NCBI RefSeq assembly: GCF_019802255.1
Contig: NZ_JAHYSS010000005.1
Location: 558,001-622,000 of the forward strand
Length of the DNA stretch: 64,000 nt
DNA from: Pedobacter polysacchareus
Lineage (GTDB): Bacteria; Bacteroidota; Bacteroidia; Sphingobacteriales; Sphingobacteriaceae
Direction: 5' to 3'
Part shown: piece after piece, positions 16,722 through 26,317 of the stretch
How the letters are laid out: each line of letters begins with the position of its first letter
How positions within the stretch are numbered: position 1 is the stretch's first letter
Position numbers and translations under genes: made by a program
The notes under the pieces: generated by a model
What the model saw: the letters and a program-made list of their open reading frames with translations, nothing else
Database searches by the model: none
Told to the model about the DNA's origin: nothing

Positions 16722-16729
16722 TAGGTTTG
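16722..16729 (+). promoter_or_regulatory. candidate -7 box for the ECF sigma operon
   Basis: TAGGTTTG matches TAnnTTTG exactly, 23 bases before the sigma factor ATG, the typical distance for a short leader. The -33 position has TTA rather than TTG. It would be recognised by the housekeeping sigma factor. Confidence 0.45.
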
Positions 16730-16752
16730 CCACCGTTAGATTCAGGAAGATT

Positions 16753-17352
16753 ATGAAAGAATTAAGTGAATTATCAGACCATCAGTTGTTGAAATCTTGT
16801 CGCAATGGAAATGATAAAGCATTTGATCTCCTCTTTCAGCGATATTTCAAACCACTCTACGCGCTCTCTTTAAAATATGTGCGTGATCCGGAAGTGGCCG
16901 AAGAATTGACAATGGACCTGATGCTATGGGTATGGGAAAAAAGAAACCTCGACTTTTGTCCCGACGGAAACCTGAAAGCTTATTTATTTAGGGCGATACG
17001 CAACAGCGTGATCAGCTTCTTCCGCAAAAAGACTTTAGCCACTCAGCCACTGGAAGAGTATCATGAAGAAACCATGCCGGATTCCAGACATGCGGATCAC
17101 AACCAGATCTATACAGAAATTGAAGCCTGCTTCCAGGAAAAACTGAATGAGCTGAGTCCACAGCGTCGCAAAGTCTATGAAATGAGCAGGGAGGAAGAGC
17201 TGACCTACCCGCAGATCGCAAATCAATTGAACCTTTCTGCAAACACAGTGAAAAGTCACATGAGCTATTCTTTGAATCACCTGCGTAAAAGTTTACATGA
17301 ATACCTGGATGTCAGCTCTGTAATTGCGCTTTTCTGCTGGTTCATAAAATAA
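16753..17352 (+). CDS. ECF RNA polymerase sigma factor (Bacteroidota FecI type)
   Basis: A 199-residue sigma factor. Region 2 runs from about residue 10 to 90 (CRNGNDKAFDLLFQRYFKPL, then AEELTMDLMLWVWEKR), region 4 from about 125 to 180 (LSPQRRKVYEMSREE, TYPQIANQLNLSANTVKSH). The C-terminus ends in a hydrophobic stretch VIALFCWFIK, common in this subfamily. It is followed 72 bases later by a FecR anti-sigma gene and then a TonB receptor carrying an STN domain, so it is the cytoplasmic end of a surface signalling relay that controls the operon downstream. Confidence 0.94.
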   Translation: MKELSELSDHQLLKSCRNGNDKAFDLLFQRYFKPLYALSLKYVRDPEVAEELTMDLMLWVWEKRNLDFCPDGNLKAYLFRAIRNSVISFFRKKTLATQPLEEYHEETMPDSRHADHNQIYTEIEACFQEKLNELSPQRRKVYEMSREEELTYPQIANQLNLSANTVKSHMSYSLNHLRKSLHEYLDVSSVIALFCWFIK

Positions 17353-17424
17353 TTCAATTATTTTTTCAAACCCATTCACCCTACCATTAATTTTCTGCGC
17401 TATACCTATTGAAGGAGATAGGAT

Positions 17425-18462
17425 ATGCAACACCCCATAGATAAAGAACTACTAAAAAAATACCTGAAGGATACTTGTACACCCAGCGAGCTGGAAATTG
17501 TACGCGGGTATTTAGGCAGACCAGGTACTGAGGCGATTTTACAGGAACTGATCGCTGAGGAATCAGCCACAGAATGGGAGCGCGCCACGAATGCGCCTGT
17601 TCAACTTGATGAACAGCTCATCAGATGGCAGTCGAAATTTGAACAGCGTAAAGCCGGATCATCAGCCCATAGCCCAAAAATCATTAAAGGCTTTTTCCGC
17701 AGGAACAACTTTCTAAAATATGCTGCGGTATTGAGCACGGTCATTTTAGGAATAGGTATCTATACCTTAAACAGCTCCCAGGAAAAAGAACTTCCTAAAG
17801 CAGCGATTCAACTGTCCATGAAAACTTTTACTACGGTAAAGGGGCAGCGCGCAAAGATCACCTTAACCGATGGAACCATCGTTTACATGGGAGCGGGCAG
17901 CACTCTGGAATATCCTGAGCAATTTAAAGATTCGATCAGAAGCGTATCCTTAAAAGGAGAAGCATTTTTCGAAGTGGCAAAGAATCCTGCACAGCCATTC
18001 ATCATCCAGACAGCAAACATTCGCACCCAGGTATTGGGAACTTCCTTTAAAGTAAACGCCATCACAGGAAAACCCTTTCAAGTGCAGGTGGCTACTGGAA
18101 AAGTAAGAGTAGATCGTGTAAATGAAGGCCAAAGAGAGGAGCTCGCCATCTTGATCCCAGGACAGCAATTGAGTTTAAAAACCTTAAATGGTCGGGCGGT
18201 TTCCAGCGAAATTGCCGTTGCAGATATTCAAGGATGGAGAAATTCAAGACTGGTTTTCAAAGACCAGACCATTCAGGAAATCGCGGAACAGCTGGAGCGT
18301 TCCTACGATGTTCGCTTTACATTCAAATCTCCGCAAAAATCAGCAGCAGTGCTGACGGTCACCCTTCAGGACAACATCCCTTTAAATGAAACCCTGCGGG
18401 TTTTAAGCGCCGGCGCACATTTCAAATATCAGATACAAGGTAAAAACATCATTATTAAATAA
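17425..18462 (+). CDS. FecR-type anti-sigma factor with DUF4974 domain
   Basis: A 345-residue inner-membrane protein. The N-terminal cytoplasmic part (1-90) binds the sigma factor; one membrane helix lies at about 93-111 (FLKYAAVLSTVILGIGIYTL). The periplasmic part has a FecR domain (about 130-235: KITLTDGTIVYMGAGSTLEYP, GEAFFEVAKN) and a C-terminal DUF4974 domain (about 265-343) that resembles STN and is thought to contact the receptor signalling domain. It relays ligand binding by the TonB receptor at 18666 to the sigma factor just upstream. Confidence 0.93.
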   Translation: MQHPIDKELLKKYLKDTCTPSELEIVRGYLGRPGTEAILQELIAEESATEWERATNAPVQLDEQLIRWQSKFEQRKAGSSAHSPKIIKGFFRRNNFLKYAAVLSTVILGIGIYTLNSSQEKELPKAAIQLSMKTFTTVKGQRAKITLTDGTIVYMGAGSTLEYPEQFKDSIRSVSLKGEAFFEVAKNPAQPFIIQTANIRTQVLGTSFKVNAITGKPFQVQVATGKVRVDRVNEGQREELAILIPGQQLSLKTLNGRAVSSEIAVADIQGWRNSRLVFKDQTIQEIAEQLERSYDVRFTFKSPQKSAAVLTVTLQDNIPLNETLRVLSAGAHFKYQIQGKNIIIK

Positions 18463-18500
18463 GGAAAGGCGGTTATGACGGATTAGTTACTCAAAAAAAA

Positions 18501-18534
18501 CGTTCCCAATGGCCCTGGCAGGCTAAAGGGAACG
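18501..18534 (+). other. hairpin between the fecR-like gene and the TonB receptor gene
   Basis: CGTTCCC (18501-18507) pairs with GGGAACG (18528-18534) with a smaller GCC/GGC pairing possible inside the loop. No T-run follows, so it may reduce rather than stop read-through, or mark an RNA processing site separating the regulatory genes from the structural genes. Confidence 0.45.
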
Positions 18535-18665
18535 CTTCATTAAAATTCTTCCTGCCTTCCATGTTTTCGACGACACCTAGGCAGGTTGAAATGGCAGCCG
18601 GAAAACCGGCTCATACACCTATTATTCGCCCAAAGGGCATTTTAACACGTATAACATTCAAATAT

Positions 18666-21600
18666 ATGCAAAAAGGATCAATAGCTAATCCTTCACTTTT
18701 GGAGGAACCCGGTGGTTCCAGATTTTTAAGAATAATTTATTTGCTGATGAGATGTTCATTTGTCCTGTTGTTTACTAAGCTGACCATGGTAGGTATGCTG
18801 TATGCCAACACCGTAACTGGCCAGGATCTGAACCGAAAGGTGGATCTGAAACTGGAAGGAGTTGGGGTAAAAGAAAGCCTGCTACATATAGAAGCCAAGA
18901 CTGGCGTAAAGTTTCTGCTTCCACAGAAGGTGCTGGACATCAGTACCAAAAAAGTAAACCTGACCACAAATGACATGACCGTTGCGGAAGCCATTAAAAA
19001 TGTGCTTTCCAATTCCGGTTTAAGGTATAAAGTGGTGGAGCATTATGTAGTGATTGAAGCCATCCCGGTTCAGCAGCGGATCACCGGCAGGGTAACTGAC
19101 GCGGCAAACAAAGAAAGTTTACCAGGCGTATCTATTCAGATCAAAGGCCAGCAGCGCGGGACCTCCACAGATGTAGACGGTAATTTTAGCCTTACCATTA
19201 GCGAAGCAGAAGTGACCCTGGTATTCAGTTACATGGGGTACAATAGCAGGACCGTTAAAGTGGATAAGAATAGTGTGAACCTGAATATCGCCATGACTGC
19301 TTCCTCTAATGCCCTAAACGAGGTCACTGTGCAGGCCAGAAGAAAAGCGAATACAGAAGTTGCCGTATTGGACGAAAGAAAGAAATCTTCCGTGATCCAG
19401 GACGCGATTTCTTCTCAATTGATAGAACGTACCGGAAGTATCACTACTACGCAGGCTTTACAGCGCGTATCAGGGGTAACGGTAACCGATGATAAATATG
19501 TAGCCATCCGTGGTTTAGGAGATAGAAGTGTCATCGGACAGCTGAATGGTGTTCGCCTGGCTTCTTCAGATCCAGACCGCAGTACCATTCCTTTAGATTT
19601 AGTTCCCGCTTCCTTATTGGACAACATTACCATTTATAAAACAGTCACTCCAGATAAACCTGCAGACGCAGCAGCGGGTATCGTGGAACTGAAAACCAAA
19701 TCTGTCCCTGAAAAGGAGACTTTTGAAATCATCGCCCAAAGCGGACTGAATTCAAATGTTGGTTTAAATGGACAATACAATAGCTTCTGGAACAGTGATA
19801 TGGGGACTTTTGGTGGAAAGATCAAAGACAAGAACCTCAGCAATGATTTTAAAAACCTGGCCAGGCAATATCCTGATGGATTAGGTGCTATTCAAAGCAT
19901 GATTGCCAATAGCAATTATAGCCCAACCGCTTACCAGGAGGTCAACCGCATCAATAAAATCATGCAGTCATTTGATCCGGTAATGACTACTCAATACAAA
20001 AAAGCACCTTTAAACCAGTTGTATTCGGCAACTTATGGCAACAGTTATGAGGTGTTTAAAAAACATAAAATAGGCTTGATCCTGGGGGGGAATTACTACC
20101 GCCGCATTACCGATATTTCAGGGGGAGATCTAACCCAATACAGTATTTATCAGGGGGTAGTAACCGGTAATCCGGATGTGTACAGCCCACGAAATATTCC
20201 AAACTACATCACGCCAAACAGTCTGTACATGGGTAAATACCAGACCTATAAAGAAAATACTGGTGTGGAAACGCTCAATTACGGTACGCTGGCAGGTTTA
20301 ACCTATCGTTTCAACAGCAGAAACGAAATCAGTATGCAGTATCTGGGCAGCTGGGGCGGAGAAAGTAAGGCAACAAACCTATACGGCCGTTATGAATATA
20401 CCGGCTTACCAGGAGAGGTATATACCACTACTTACTCCCTGAAACAGACTTTCCGCAACCTGAACACTTTCAACTTACAGGGAGAGCATAAATTTCTGGA
20501 TACAGAAATGTCGCCCCGTTTAAGCTATAATGTGGCCAGCTCCAGGTCTAAACAAAACGATCCGGATTTCCGTTTCGCAAGTTTAGTAGACTATATGCCA
20601 AGAGGCGGTGGCTGGTATACGAGACCAGGAATTGGTGCCGGAAGCAGCGCTGAAGGCCCAACCTATACGAAACATCTTTACGCCTTAACCTCCGGTTATG
20701 TGAATGGATTTGGCCCTTATGGGATCATACAGGCCGAGCCAAACGGACGCAGATGGCGTAACCTGGATGAGAAAAATTACAACTATAAAGCAGATTTAAG
20801 CATCCCTTTTAAATTATTCGGACAAACACAGCAGTTTAAAACAGGGATCAACTATTTGTTCCGCGACCGTTCTTTCACAGAGAATCAGCTGTTCCTTCCA
20901 GGCTCTAACTTTACGACGAATAAATCTATCCCATTGTACGATGTGGAAGGCGACCTGAACCGACTGGTGAGCAGTCAGATCATCGGTGTAAAGGCACCTG
21001 CAGCCAATCAGGGCGAGGGCATGCTGCCTGTTGGTGGTTTCTTATACAACACCCAGAAATCCCCAAACAACTATACCGGCTATTTTGAAACCAATGCCCT
21101 CTACGGAATGGTAGATCTGAAAATCACAGAGAAACTTCGTGTAGCGGGTGGTGTACGTTTTGAAACCACCAATATCGGATCGAAAGTGGATACCGCAGGG
21201 GTATTTCTAGACCCTTCATTAACTGCCGGAGGTGCTGGTGGCGGAAGGATTCCATTGAATCCAATCAACCCGAATTCCGTGTACAAAACAGGTTTCAAAC
21301 CTTATTACTCAGTCAACGCCACCTACGCCTTAAACGACAAAATGAATTTCCGTACGGCCTACAATACTACGTTAGCCCGTCCAGAGTTGAGGGAAATCAC
21401 CAACGTGTTTGAATTCGATGCTTTCCAGATGGGATTGGTCGTAGGTAATCCAAACCTGAAAAACCAATCTACGCAAAACCTGGATTTCAGATGGGAATGG
21501 TTCCCGGAAAAAGGAGAGGTGCTAGCAGTTTCCGCCTTTGGAAAACGTATTGAAAACCAATTGGTAAAGGTGTTCAGCCTGCAAACCGCAGGCTTAGCGG

Positions 21601-22187
21601 CAACCTATCCGGAATTTCCAACCATCCAGTTTCAGAACGATCCTAACATCGGTAGAGTATGGGGATTGGAGTTAGAAGTAGTGAAAAGTCTGGGCTCTTT
21701 ATATGATCCTTTGAAAAACTTCTATTTCGGTTCTAACTTATTGCTGGCACAGAGTGACATCAAGAAAACACCGGAACGTTATGAAGCGATTCGTTCACTG
21801 GATCGTTATACGCCAAAAAACTCTCCGCTTTTTGAGCAGGCACCTTATTCCATCAACCTTTGGTTAAACTATGAGAACCCAAAATCGGGGACTGATTTAA
21901 CCATGACTTTTAACATGGTAGGAGAACGTTTGGTACAGATCAACCTAACCGGTGAACCTGATTTGTACACCCAGCCAGTACCCGTATTGGATTTTGTGTT
22001 CAGTCAGCGCATCACCAAAAGCGTGAAATTTAAAGGATACGCCAAAAATATCCTGAATCCGGATATCAAAACTGTTTACGCAAACCCGCAAACTGGTGGT
22101 AAATGGTACGGTAACGAATACATCAACCGCAGTTTTACCCGTGGTGCAGAAATTATGCTGGGCTTTACCTATAACCTTCTTAAATAA
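18666..22187 (+). CDS. TonB-dependent receptor with STN signalling domain
   Basis: An outer-membrane receptor of 1173 residues from the ATG at 18666. An earlier in-frame ATG at 18561 would add 35 residues before the signal anchor and is less likely. Order: short cytoplasmic lead, hydrophobic signal (LLMRCSFVLLFTKLTMVGML), STN domain (about 57-130, KVDLKLEGVGVKESLLHIE), CarboxypepD_reg-like domain (about 138-220, ITGRVTDAANKESLPGVSI), plug (VSGVTVTDDKYVAIRGLGD) and a 22-strand barrel ending GFTYNLLK. STN plus the upstream FecR and ECF sigma genes indicates transport coupled to transcription control. There is no SusD gene next to it, so it is not a classic SusC. The downstream lipoprotein gene starts at its stop codon (TAATG). 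Confidence 0.92.
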   Translation: MQKGSIANPSLLEEPGGSRFLRIIYLLMRCSFVLLFTKLTMVGMLYANTVTGQDLNRKVDLKLEGVGVKESLLHIEAKTGVKFLLPQKVLDISTKKVNLTTNDMTVAEAIKNVLSNSGLRYKVVEHYVVIEAIPVQQRITGRVTDAANKESLPGVSIQIKGQQRGTSTDVDGNFSLTISEAEVTLVFSYMGYNSRTVKVDKNSVNLNIAMTASSNALNEVTVQARRKANTEVAVLDERKKSSVIQDAISSQLIERTGSITTTQALQRVSGVTVTDDKYVAIRGLGDRSVIGQLNGVRLASSDPDRSTIPLDLVPASLLDNITIYKTVTPDKPADAAAGIVELKTKSVPEKETFEIIAQSGLNSNVGLNGQYNSFWNSDMGTFGGKIKDKNLSNDFKNLARQYPDGLGAIQSMIANSNYSPTAYQEVNRINKIMQSFDPVMTTQYKKAPLNQLYSATYGNSYEVFKKHKIGLILGGNYYRRITDISGGDLTQYSIYQGVVTGNPDVYSPRNIPNYITPNSLYMGKYQTYKENTGVETLNYGTLAGLTYRFNSRNEISMQYLGSWGGESKATNLYGRYEYTGLPGEVYTTTYSLKQTFRNLNTFNLQGEHKFLDTEMSPRLSYNVASSRSKQNDPDFRFASLVDYMPRGGGWYTRPGIGAGSSAEGPTYTKHLYALTSGYVNGFGPYGIIQAEPNGRRWRNLDEKNYNYKADLSIPFKLFGQTQQFKTGINYLFRDRSFTENQLFLPGSNFTTNKSIPLYDVEGDLNRLVSSQIIGVKAPAANQGEGMLPVGGFLYNTQKSPNNYTGYFETNALYGMVDLKITEKLRVAGGVRFETTNIGSKVDTAGVFLDPSLTAGGAGGGRIPLNPINPNSVYKTGFKPYYSVNATYALNDKMNFRTAYNTTLARPELREITNVFEFDAFQMGLVVGNPNLKNQSTQNLDFRWEWFPEKGEVLAVSAFGKRIENQLVKVFSLQTAGLAATYPEFPTIQFQNDPNIGRVWGLELEVVKSLGSLYDPLKNFYFGSNLLLAQSDIKKTPERYEAIRSLDRYTPKNSPLFEQAPYSINLWLNYENPKSGTDLTMTFNMVGERLVQINLTGEPDLYTQPVPVLDFVFSQRITKSVKFKGYAKNILNPDIKTVYANPQTGGKWYGNEYINRSFTRGAEIMLGFTYNLLK

Positions 22188-23926
22188 TGAATAAGCTAAA
22201 ATATAAATTCCTCCCCCTGTTTTTCCTGACCGCAACGCTCTTATTGCAGGCTTGTAAAAAGGATAAGCTGAATTTTGAGACGGATAACCGCGTTTTAACG
22301 GAAAATCGTGCAAATTCTACCGCCAGGGTGATCAATTTTGCCATGTATAATCAGGTGATTGCCAATGGAGATAGTCTGACCAGTTTCCTTACTCCAGCAC
22401 CAACTCCGGGATCGCCGCCTAAATTACCAGGAACGGACTATTTTCCTGCCAACGGCTACCTGACTAAAATCTGGAATGTGCCCCAAGACCTTTTTAATGC
22501 ACAGGAAGTGGTAAAACTGGACTTTATGACCAGGTCTTATCAAGCCACATTAGGTGCTGATATCAAAATCGAAATCAAAAATGATGACCATAACCCTACG
22601 GATTATTTCCTGATGCCCAGCTTTGCGATGGAAGGACAGCCGGATGTAGTTCCTGTGAAAAGAGGGGTTTCGGCACCTTCAAAACCGGATCATTTTAAAA
22701 TCAGGATCGTCAACCTTTCCGGTAAAATTAAAAACCCGGCTTTCAACAGCAGTGGTGCCCTGGAAGATTTAGCGGGCCGTGTATCGCTGGCTTATTCAGA
22801 TGGAACCTTAGTAAATACGCAGACCAGCAATATGAACTCCGTTGATGTGGCTTCTGAATATATAGAGCTGCCTTATGGTACTTACCAGTTCAAAGTACTG
22901 ATGCAGGACGGCCGACAAATGCCTGCGCTAGGATCTGAATTGAACCAGTTCACCATCCTGGATCCACCAACCTCCACAATTCCAAGAACAATCAGCAATT
23001 CTACCGCTTTAGTTTATGCGCCGATTCAAACCTATCAGCCTGGAGGGATTTACACGATCTTAATCGCACCACAGCGTTTTAGTTATTTAATTAATGAGAA
23101 TTCGGAAACCGCTGATACGTACCAGAATTCCTTCCAGATCCTGAATGACAATACGCCTGCCGTTAACAATACCTATTTCCGAGTACAAGGCGTGAATGCC
23201 TTGAACACTGAAAAAGTAAGCTTCAGAGTAGATGGCAAAACCATTTCAACAGATCTTGGCTTCGGCGCTGCTGGTGCCTATAGCAATTTCATTCAGGGAA
23301 CACATACCATCGAAGCAGTAGATGCCTCAGGTAAGGTCATTGCATCTGGCTCACAAGTACTTCGCCCGGCGCAAAATTATACCGCCTGGTTATCTCCAGA
23401 TGCTGCTGGAACGCCTAAATTATTAATAGTAGCCAACGATTTGAGTGGAGCAACTTATACTGGTGGCCCTGCACAGGAAGATGCTACTTATGCCAGAAAT
23501 CAGTTCCGCTATTTCTTCTTTAAAAGGTTTTTAAACTTGTCGACCGGCAACCCGTACCTCACTTTTACGCTAAACAACGGACAGTCTATTTCCACTAACG
23601 AGGACAATCCCAATGCTGGTGTGAACCTGCAGCCTGGGATGCCAATTTTTGAACGTCCTTACCTGAGCAGCAGTTATGCACAAACTGCTTACGAAGTAAT
23701 GGCTTACCGCTCTAAACCTAACGTGGTTCCAGGTATTTGGGCTAGCGATATAGAAGTACTGAAAAGCGAGGCTTTTATCGCCAATAAAGACTTGTATCTG
23801 AGGCCAGGAAGGGCATTGCCTGTACATGAGCCGGGCATTTACACGGTGAGTTTAATCGGGCAATCGGGAACAGGAGGCACGCCAGCTACCAAAGCAAAAA
23901 TGATCATTGTCAAACATAACAAATAA
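22187..23926 (+). CDS. lipoprotein with DUF4397-like beta-sandwich repeats
   Basis: A 579-residue lipoprotein (lipobox LLQAC, then KKDK, a lysine/aspartate run compatible with surface export). Two or three segments look like DUF4397-type Ig folds: RVINFAMYNQV near residue 48, FKIRIVNLSGKIKNP near 170, and FRVQGVNALNTEKVSFRVDGK followed by IASGSQVLRPAQNYTAWL near 335-410. The function is unknown; such proteins often occur next to TonB receptors and may bind ligand or matrix. Start and stop codons overlap with both neighbours (TAATG), showing tight translational coupling within the operon. Confidence 0.72.
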   Translation: MNKLKYKFLPLFFLTATLLLQACKKDKLNFETDNRVLTENRANSTARVINFAMYNQVIANGDSLTSFLTPAPTPGSPPKLPGTDYFPANGYLTKIWNVPQDLFNAQEVVKLDFMTRSYQATLGADIKIEIKNDDHNPTDYFLMPSFAMEGQPDVVPVKRGVSAPSKPDHFKIRIVNLSGKIKNPAFNSSGALEDLAGRVSLAYSDGTLVNTQTSNMNSVDVASEYIELPYGTYQFKVLMQDGRQMPALGSELNQFTILDPPTSTIPRTISNSTALVYAPIQTYQPGGIYTILIAPQRFSYLINENSETADTYQNSFQILNDNTPAVNNTYFRVQGVNALNTEKVSFRVDGKTISTDLGFGAAGAYSNFIQGTHTIEAVDASGKVIASGSQVLRPAQNYTAWLSPDAAGTPKLLIVANDLSGATYTGGPAQEDATYARNQFRYFFFKRFLNLSTGNPYLTFTLNNGQSISTNEDNPNAGVNLQPGMPIFERPYLSSSYAQTAYEVMAYRSKPNVVPGIWASDIEVLKSEAFIANKDLYLRPGRALPVHEPGIYTVSLIGQSGTGGTPATKAKMIIVKHNK

Positions 23927-25215
23927 TGAAAGCAGCAAAAGCCCTAATGAATCCGCTGATGATCGCTTCATACGCTATAAAACAATATAATCTGATGAAA
24001 AAGAATAGATTATTTCAAATGAACAACACATTCGTCTGGCTGGTCGCTTGTAACTTCCTGCTATTGACCTCCGGTTGTGTAAAAGTCGAATACAGTAAAA
24101 TTAAGGAGCCTGCTTACCTGCGCGTGTTCAATAACCTGAACTACGTGCAAACCCTGGGCAGCAAAGACAATAAAGTGCCATTTTTCTGTATGTTCATCAA
24201 CCCGGTAGTCGATGCCAGCGGTATGCCCGTTAGTGCAGAAATTGTAGGTGATTTTCTAGATCAGCGGGATGCTTATGCACCGCCATATCCTTCACATATC
24301 GGAAACAGTACCTCGGTGAACAATCCAGAGTATCCTGGTAAAGAAAATGTATTGGTAGGGCCGATTTTAAACGGTTTTGATTTGAGTAGCTGGGCACAGG
24401 TGCCATCCGGGAAAGTGCGCATCATGTTCGCTTACCGACCTAAAAATACAGTGCCATTTTTCCAATTGGAAAACCACCTCAAAAAGGACATTCTGATCGA
24501 TACCACCATCAATTTAACCAATCAGGAGGTGTATACACTGCACCTGCTGCAGAAAGATTTTGTGACTAAAAAAACTGGTATTCTACTGCGTCAGGAGATC
24601 TTCCATAAACTCCCGCTGTCTGACTCACTGGCTTATGTGAATTTCTATAACATGAGTGCGAAAGGATATTGGGAAGCCGACAAATCACTTAAAGAAGACA
24701 ATTTCCTGCTGGCAAGTTTTCAGTGGGGAATGAAAGACGACATGAACGTTTACCTTTCACTGTTTGAAGATCAGAATGTACTGAGTGCACAAGGGGCTAC
24801 CATACCAGGATTTAAAGGGAAATACTTCGCCAATGTGAAGTTAAATACCGAAAGTCCAGCAGTGAACCCTTATTCCAGCTTCCCGATCTGGGCCAGTAAA
24901 TCATCAAATGGCATCAGGACAAACATCTGGCCGAGGTTCGACTTTTTTGTTCCGGGGATGGACATCACCACCAATCCATACTACAGCGGTTCTACGGATA
25001 ATGGTGGAAACTGGGTTGCTGTGAATTGCCTGCAAAATGGTAAAATCAGGATGACGAGCAATGATAATGCGGCAATACTGCCTAACGTATTGGTCAACAT
25101 CCACTCTGGCAAAAACAATCCAGCCACATTCGCAACGGTAAACACGATTGAAGTAGTAAATGGTAAGGTTTATTTAACCACCATTCAAAGGAAATATGCA
25201 CCGCCAATTTATTAA
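23926..25215 (+). CDS. surface lipoprotein of unknown function
   Basis: Up to 429 residues. The coupled ATG at 23926 gives a long N-terminal lead; the ATG at 23995 or a later Met gives a normal lipoprotein signal, with lipobox LLTSGC. The first strand after the cysteine (EPAYLRVFNNLNYV) resembles the start of a DUF4397 or IgG-like sandwich; the rest is beta-rich with many aromatic residues and is not recognised. It sits between the DUF4397-like lipoprotein and the first FAS1 lipoprotein, with the TAATG coupling on the left, so it is likely part of the same surface complex. Confidence 0.68.
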   Translation: MKAAKALMNPLMIASYAIKQYNLMKKNRLFQMNNTFVWLVACNFLLLTSGCVKVEYSKIKEPAYLRVFNNLNYVQTLGSKDNKVPFFCMFINPVVDASGMPVSAEIVGDFLDQRDAYAPPYPSHIGNSTSVNNPEYPGKENVLVGPILNGFDLSSWAQVPSGKVRIMFAYRPKNTVPFFQLENHLKKDILIDTTINLTNQEVYTLHLLQKDFVTKKTGILLRQEIFHKLPLSDSLAYVNFYNMSAKGYWEADKSLKEDNFLLASFQWGMKDDMNVYLSLFEDQNVLSAQGATIPGFKGKYFANVKLNTESPAVNPYSSFPIWASKSSNGIRTNIWPRFDFFVPGMDITTNPYYSGSTDNGGNWVAVNCLQNGKIRMTSNDNAAILPNVLVNIHSGKNNPATFATVNTIEVVNGKVYLTTIQRKYAPPIY

Positions 25216-25228
25216 GAATATGATTTTC

Positions 25229-26311
25229 ATGGAAAAAAGAAAATATAGGAATAAAATGCTGATGATACTGGCCATAGGAATGCAAATCTTATTGCTGGCT
25301 TCCTGTAAGCATGAGGATTTAACGATTGCTGCACCTAATGAGAACATCCGTCCGGCAGGCGATTTTGTGAAGAACAATTATGAAATGCGCTTGTTTTACG
25401 CAGCCCTTTTAAAAACAGGATTTGCAGATCAGCTTAATGGAACCGGTCCATTTACCGTATTGGCACCTACCGATGAAGCCTTCAATAGGATGGGGGTTTA
25501 TAATCCTTCAGATTTTAATAAAATGAACCTAGATAGCCTAAAAAAGGTGATCGGGTACCATTTAATGCCCCGTAAATTGAGGGTGAGCGATATTCCAAAT
25601 AATGGAATAGACGTGCGTTATGCTACTTTATCGGATGCGGATCTTTATGTTTCCAGAGCCTCCACAAATCCAAATGGAGGTGCAGAAAATGAGCTGTATT
25701 TTTCTGGATCTGAGGTGACGCGACAAGATGTGGTGCTGGCCAATGGCAGCCTGCATGTGCTGGATAACGTGATGAAACCTAATTTCAATAAAACAGTACA
25801 AGCCTGGCTGGCCGGACATCCGGATTACAGCGTTTTTGTAAGTGGTTTAAAGAAGTTCAACCTATGGGATCAGCTCGCCGGAACAGCAGAATTCACTGTT
25901 TTTGCACCCAATAACGAAGCCCTTAAAAATGTAGGGATTACCGCCGCTTCCTTAAATGAAATGGATGCCAGCAAATACCTGGGAGATCTGCTTTTTGGAG
26001 TTTACCTTTTATACGACAGACACTTTTTTGTGTCCGATACGGAGGTGTTCGCCAGGATCAATTCGAATGGTGCATTTAACTATTTCCTAAAGAACAGCAG
26101 CTATTACATGACCTTCGGAGGTGGAAAACTATACCCCACTTTTAAGCTCGGTTATGGCTTAACCCTGCGTCCAGGCAATGGCCCTGCGGATAATCCGATA
26201 AAATCAGCGACTAGCAACATCGTCGCGAAAAATGACAATTTATGTAGCAATGGGCTTGTTCATCACCTGGCTGATGGAATGGTCACACCAGAACAAGCGA
26301 TAAAAAAATAA
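25229..26311 (+). CDS. lipoprotein with two FAS1 (fasciclin) domains
   Basis: A 360-residue lipoprotein from the ATG at 25229 (alternatives at 25196 and 25220); lipobox LLLASC followed by KHED. The first FAS1 domain runs about 30-175 with the H1 box GPFTVLAPTDEAFNRMG and H2 box NGSLHVLDNVMKP; the second about 180-350 with FTVFAPNNEALKNVG and a weaker closing NGLVHHLADGM. FAS1 domains mediate adhesion and protein or carbohydrate contacts at cell surfaces. It is the first of three consecutive FAS1 lipoproteins, six bases before the next gene. Confidence 0.9.
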   Translation: MEKRKYRNKMLMILAIGMQILLLASCKHEDLTIAAPNENIRPAGDFVKNNYEMRLFYAALLKTGFADQLNGTGPFTVLAPTDEAFNRMGVYNPSDFNKMNLDSLKKVIGYHLMPRKLRVSDIPNNGIDVRYATLSDADLYVSRASTNPNGGAENELYFSGSEVTRQDVVLANGSLHVLDNVMKPNFNKTVQAWLAGHPDYSVFVSGLKKFNLWDQLAGTAEFTVFAPNNEALKNVGITAASLNEMDASKYLGDLLFGVYLLYDRHFFVSDTEVFARINSNGAFNYFLKNSSYYMTFGGGKLYPTFKLGYGLTLRPGNGPADNPIKSATSNIVAKNDNLCSNGLVHHLADGMVTPEQAIKK

Positions 26312-26317
26312 GATATC

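Noticed and set aside
18666-22187. Reading the first TonB receptor as a SusC with a SusD partner
   Set aside because: The following lipoproteins lack SusD helices and C-terminal SusD motifs; they are DUF4397-like and FAS1 proteins.
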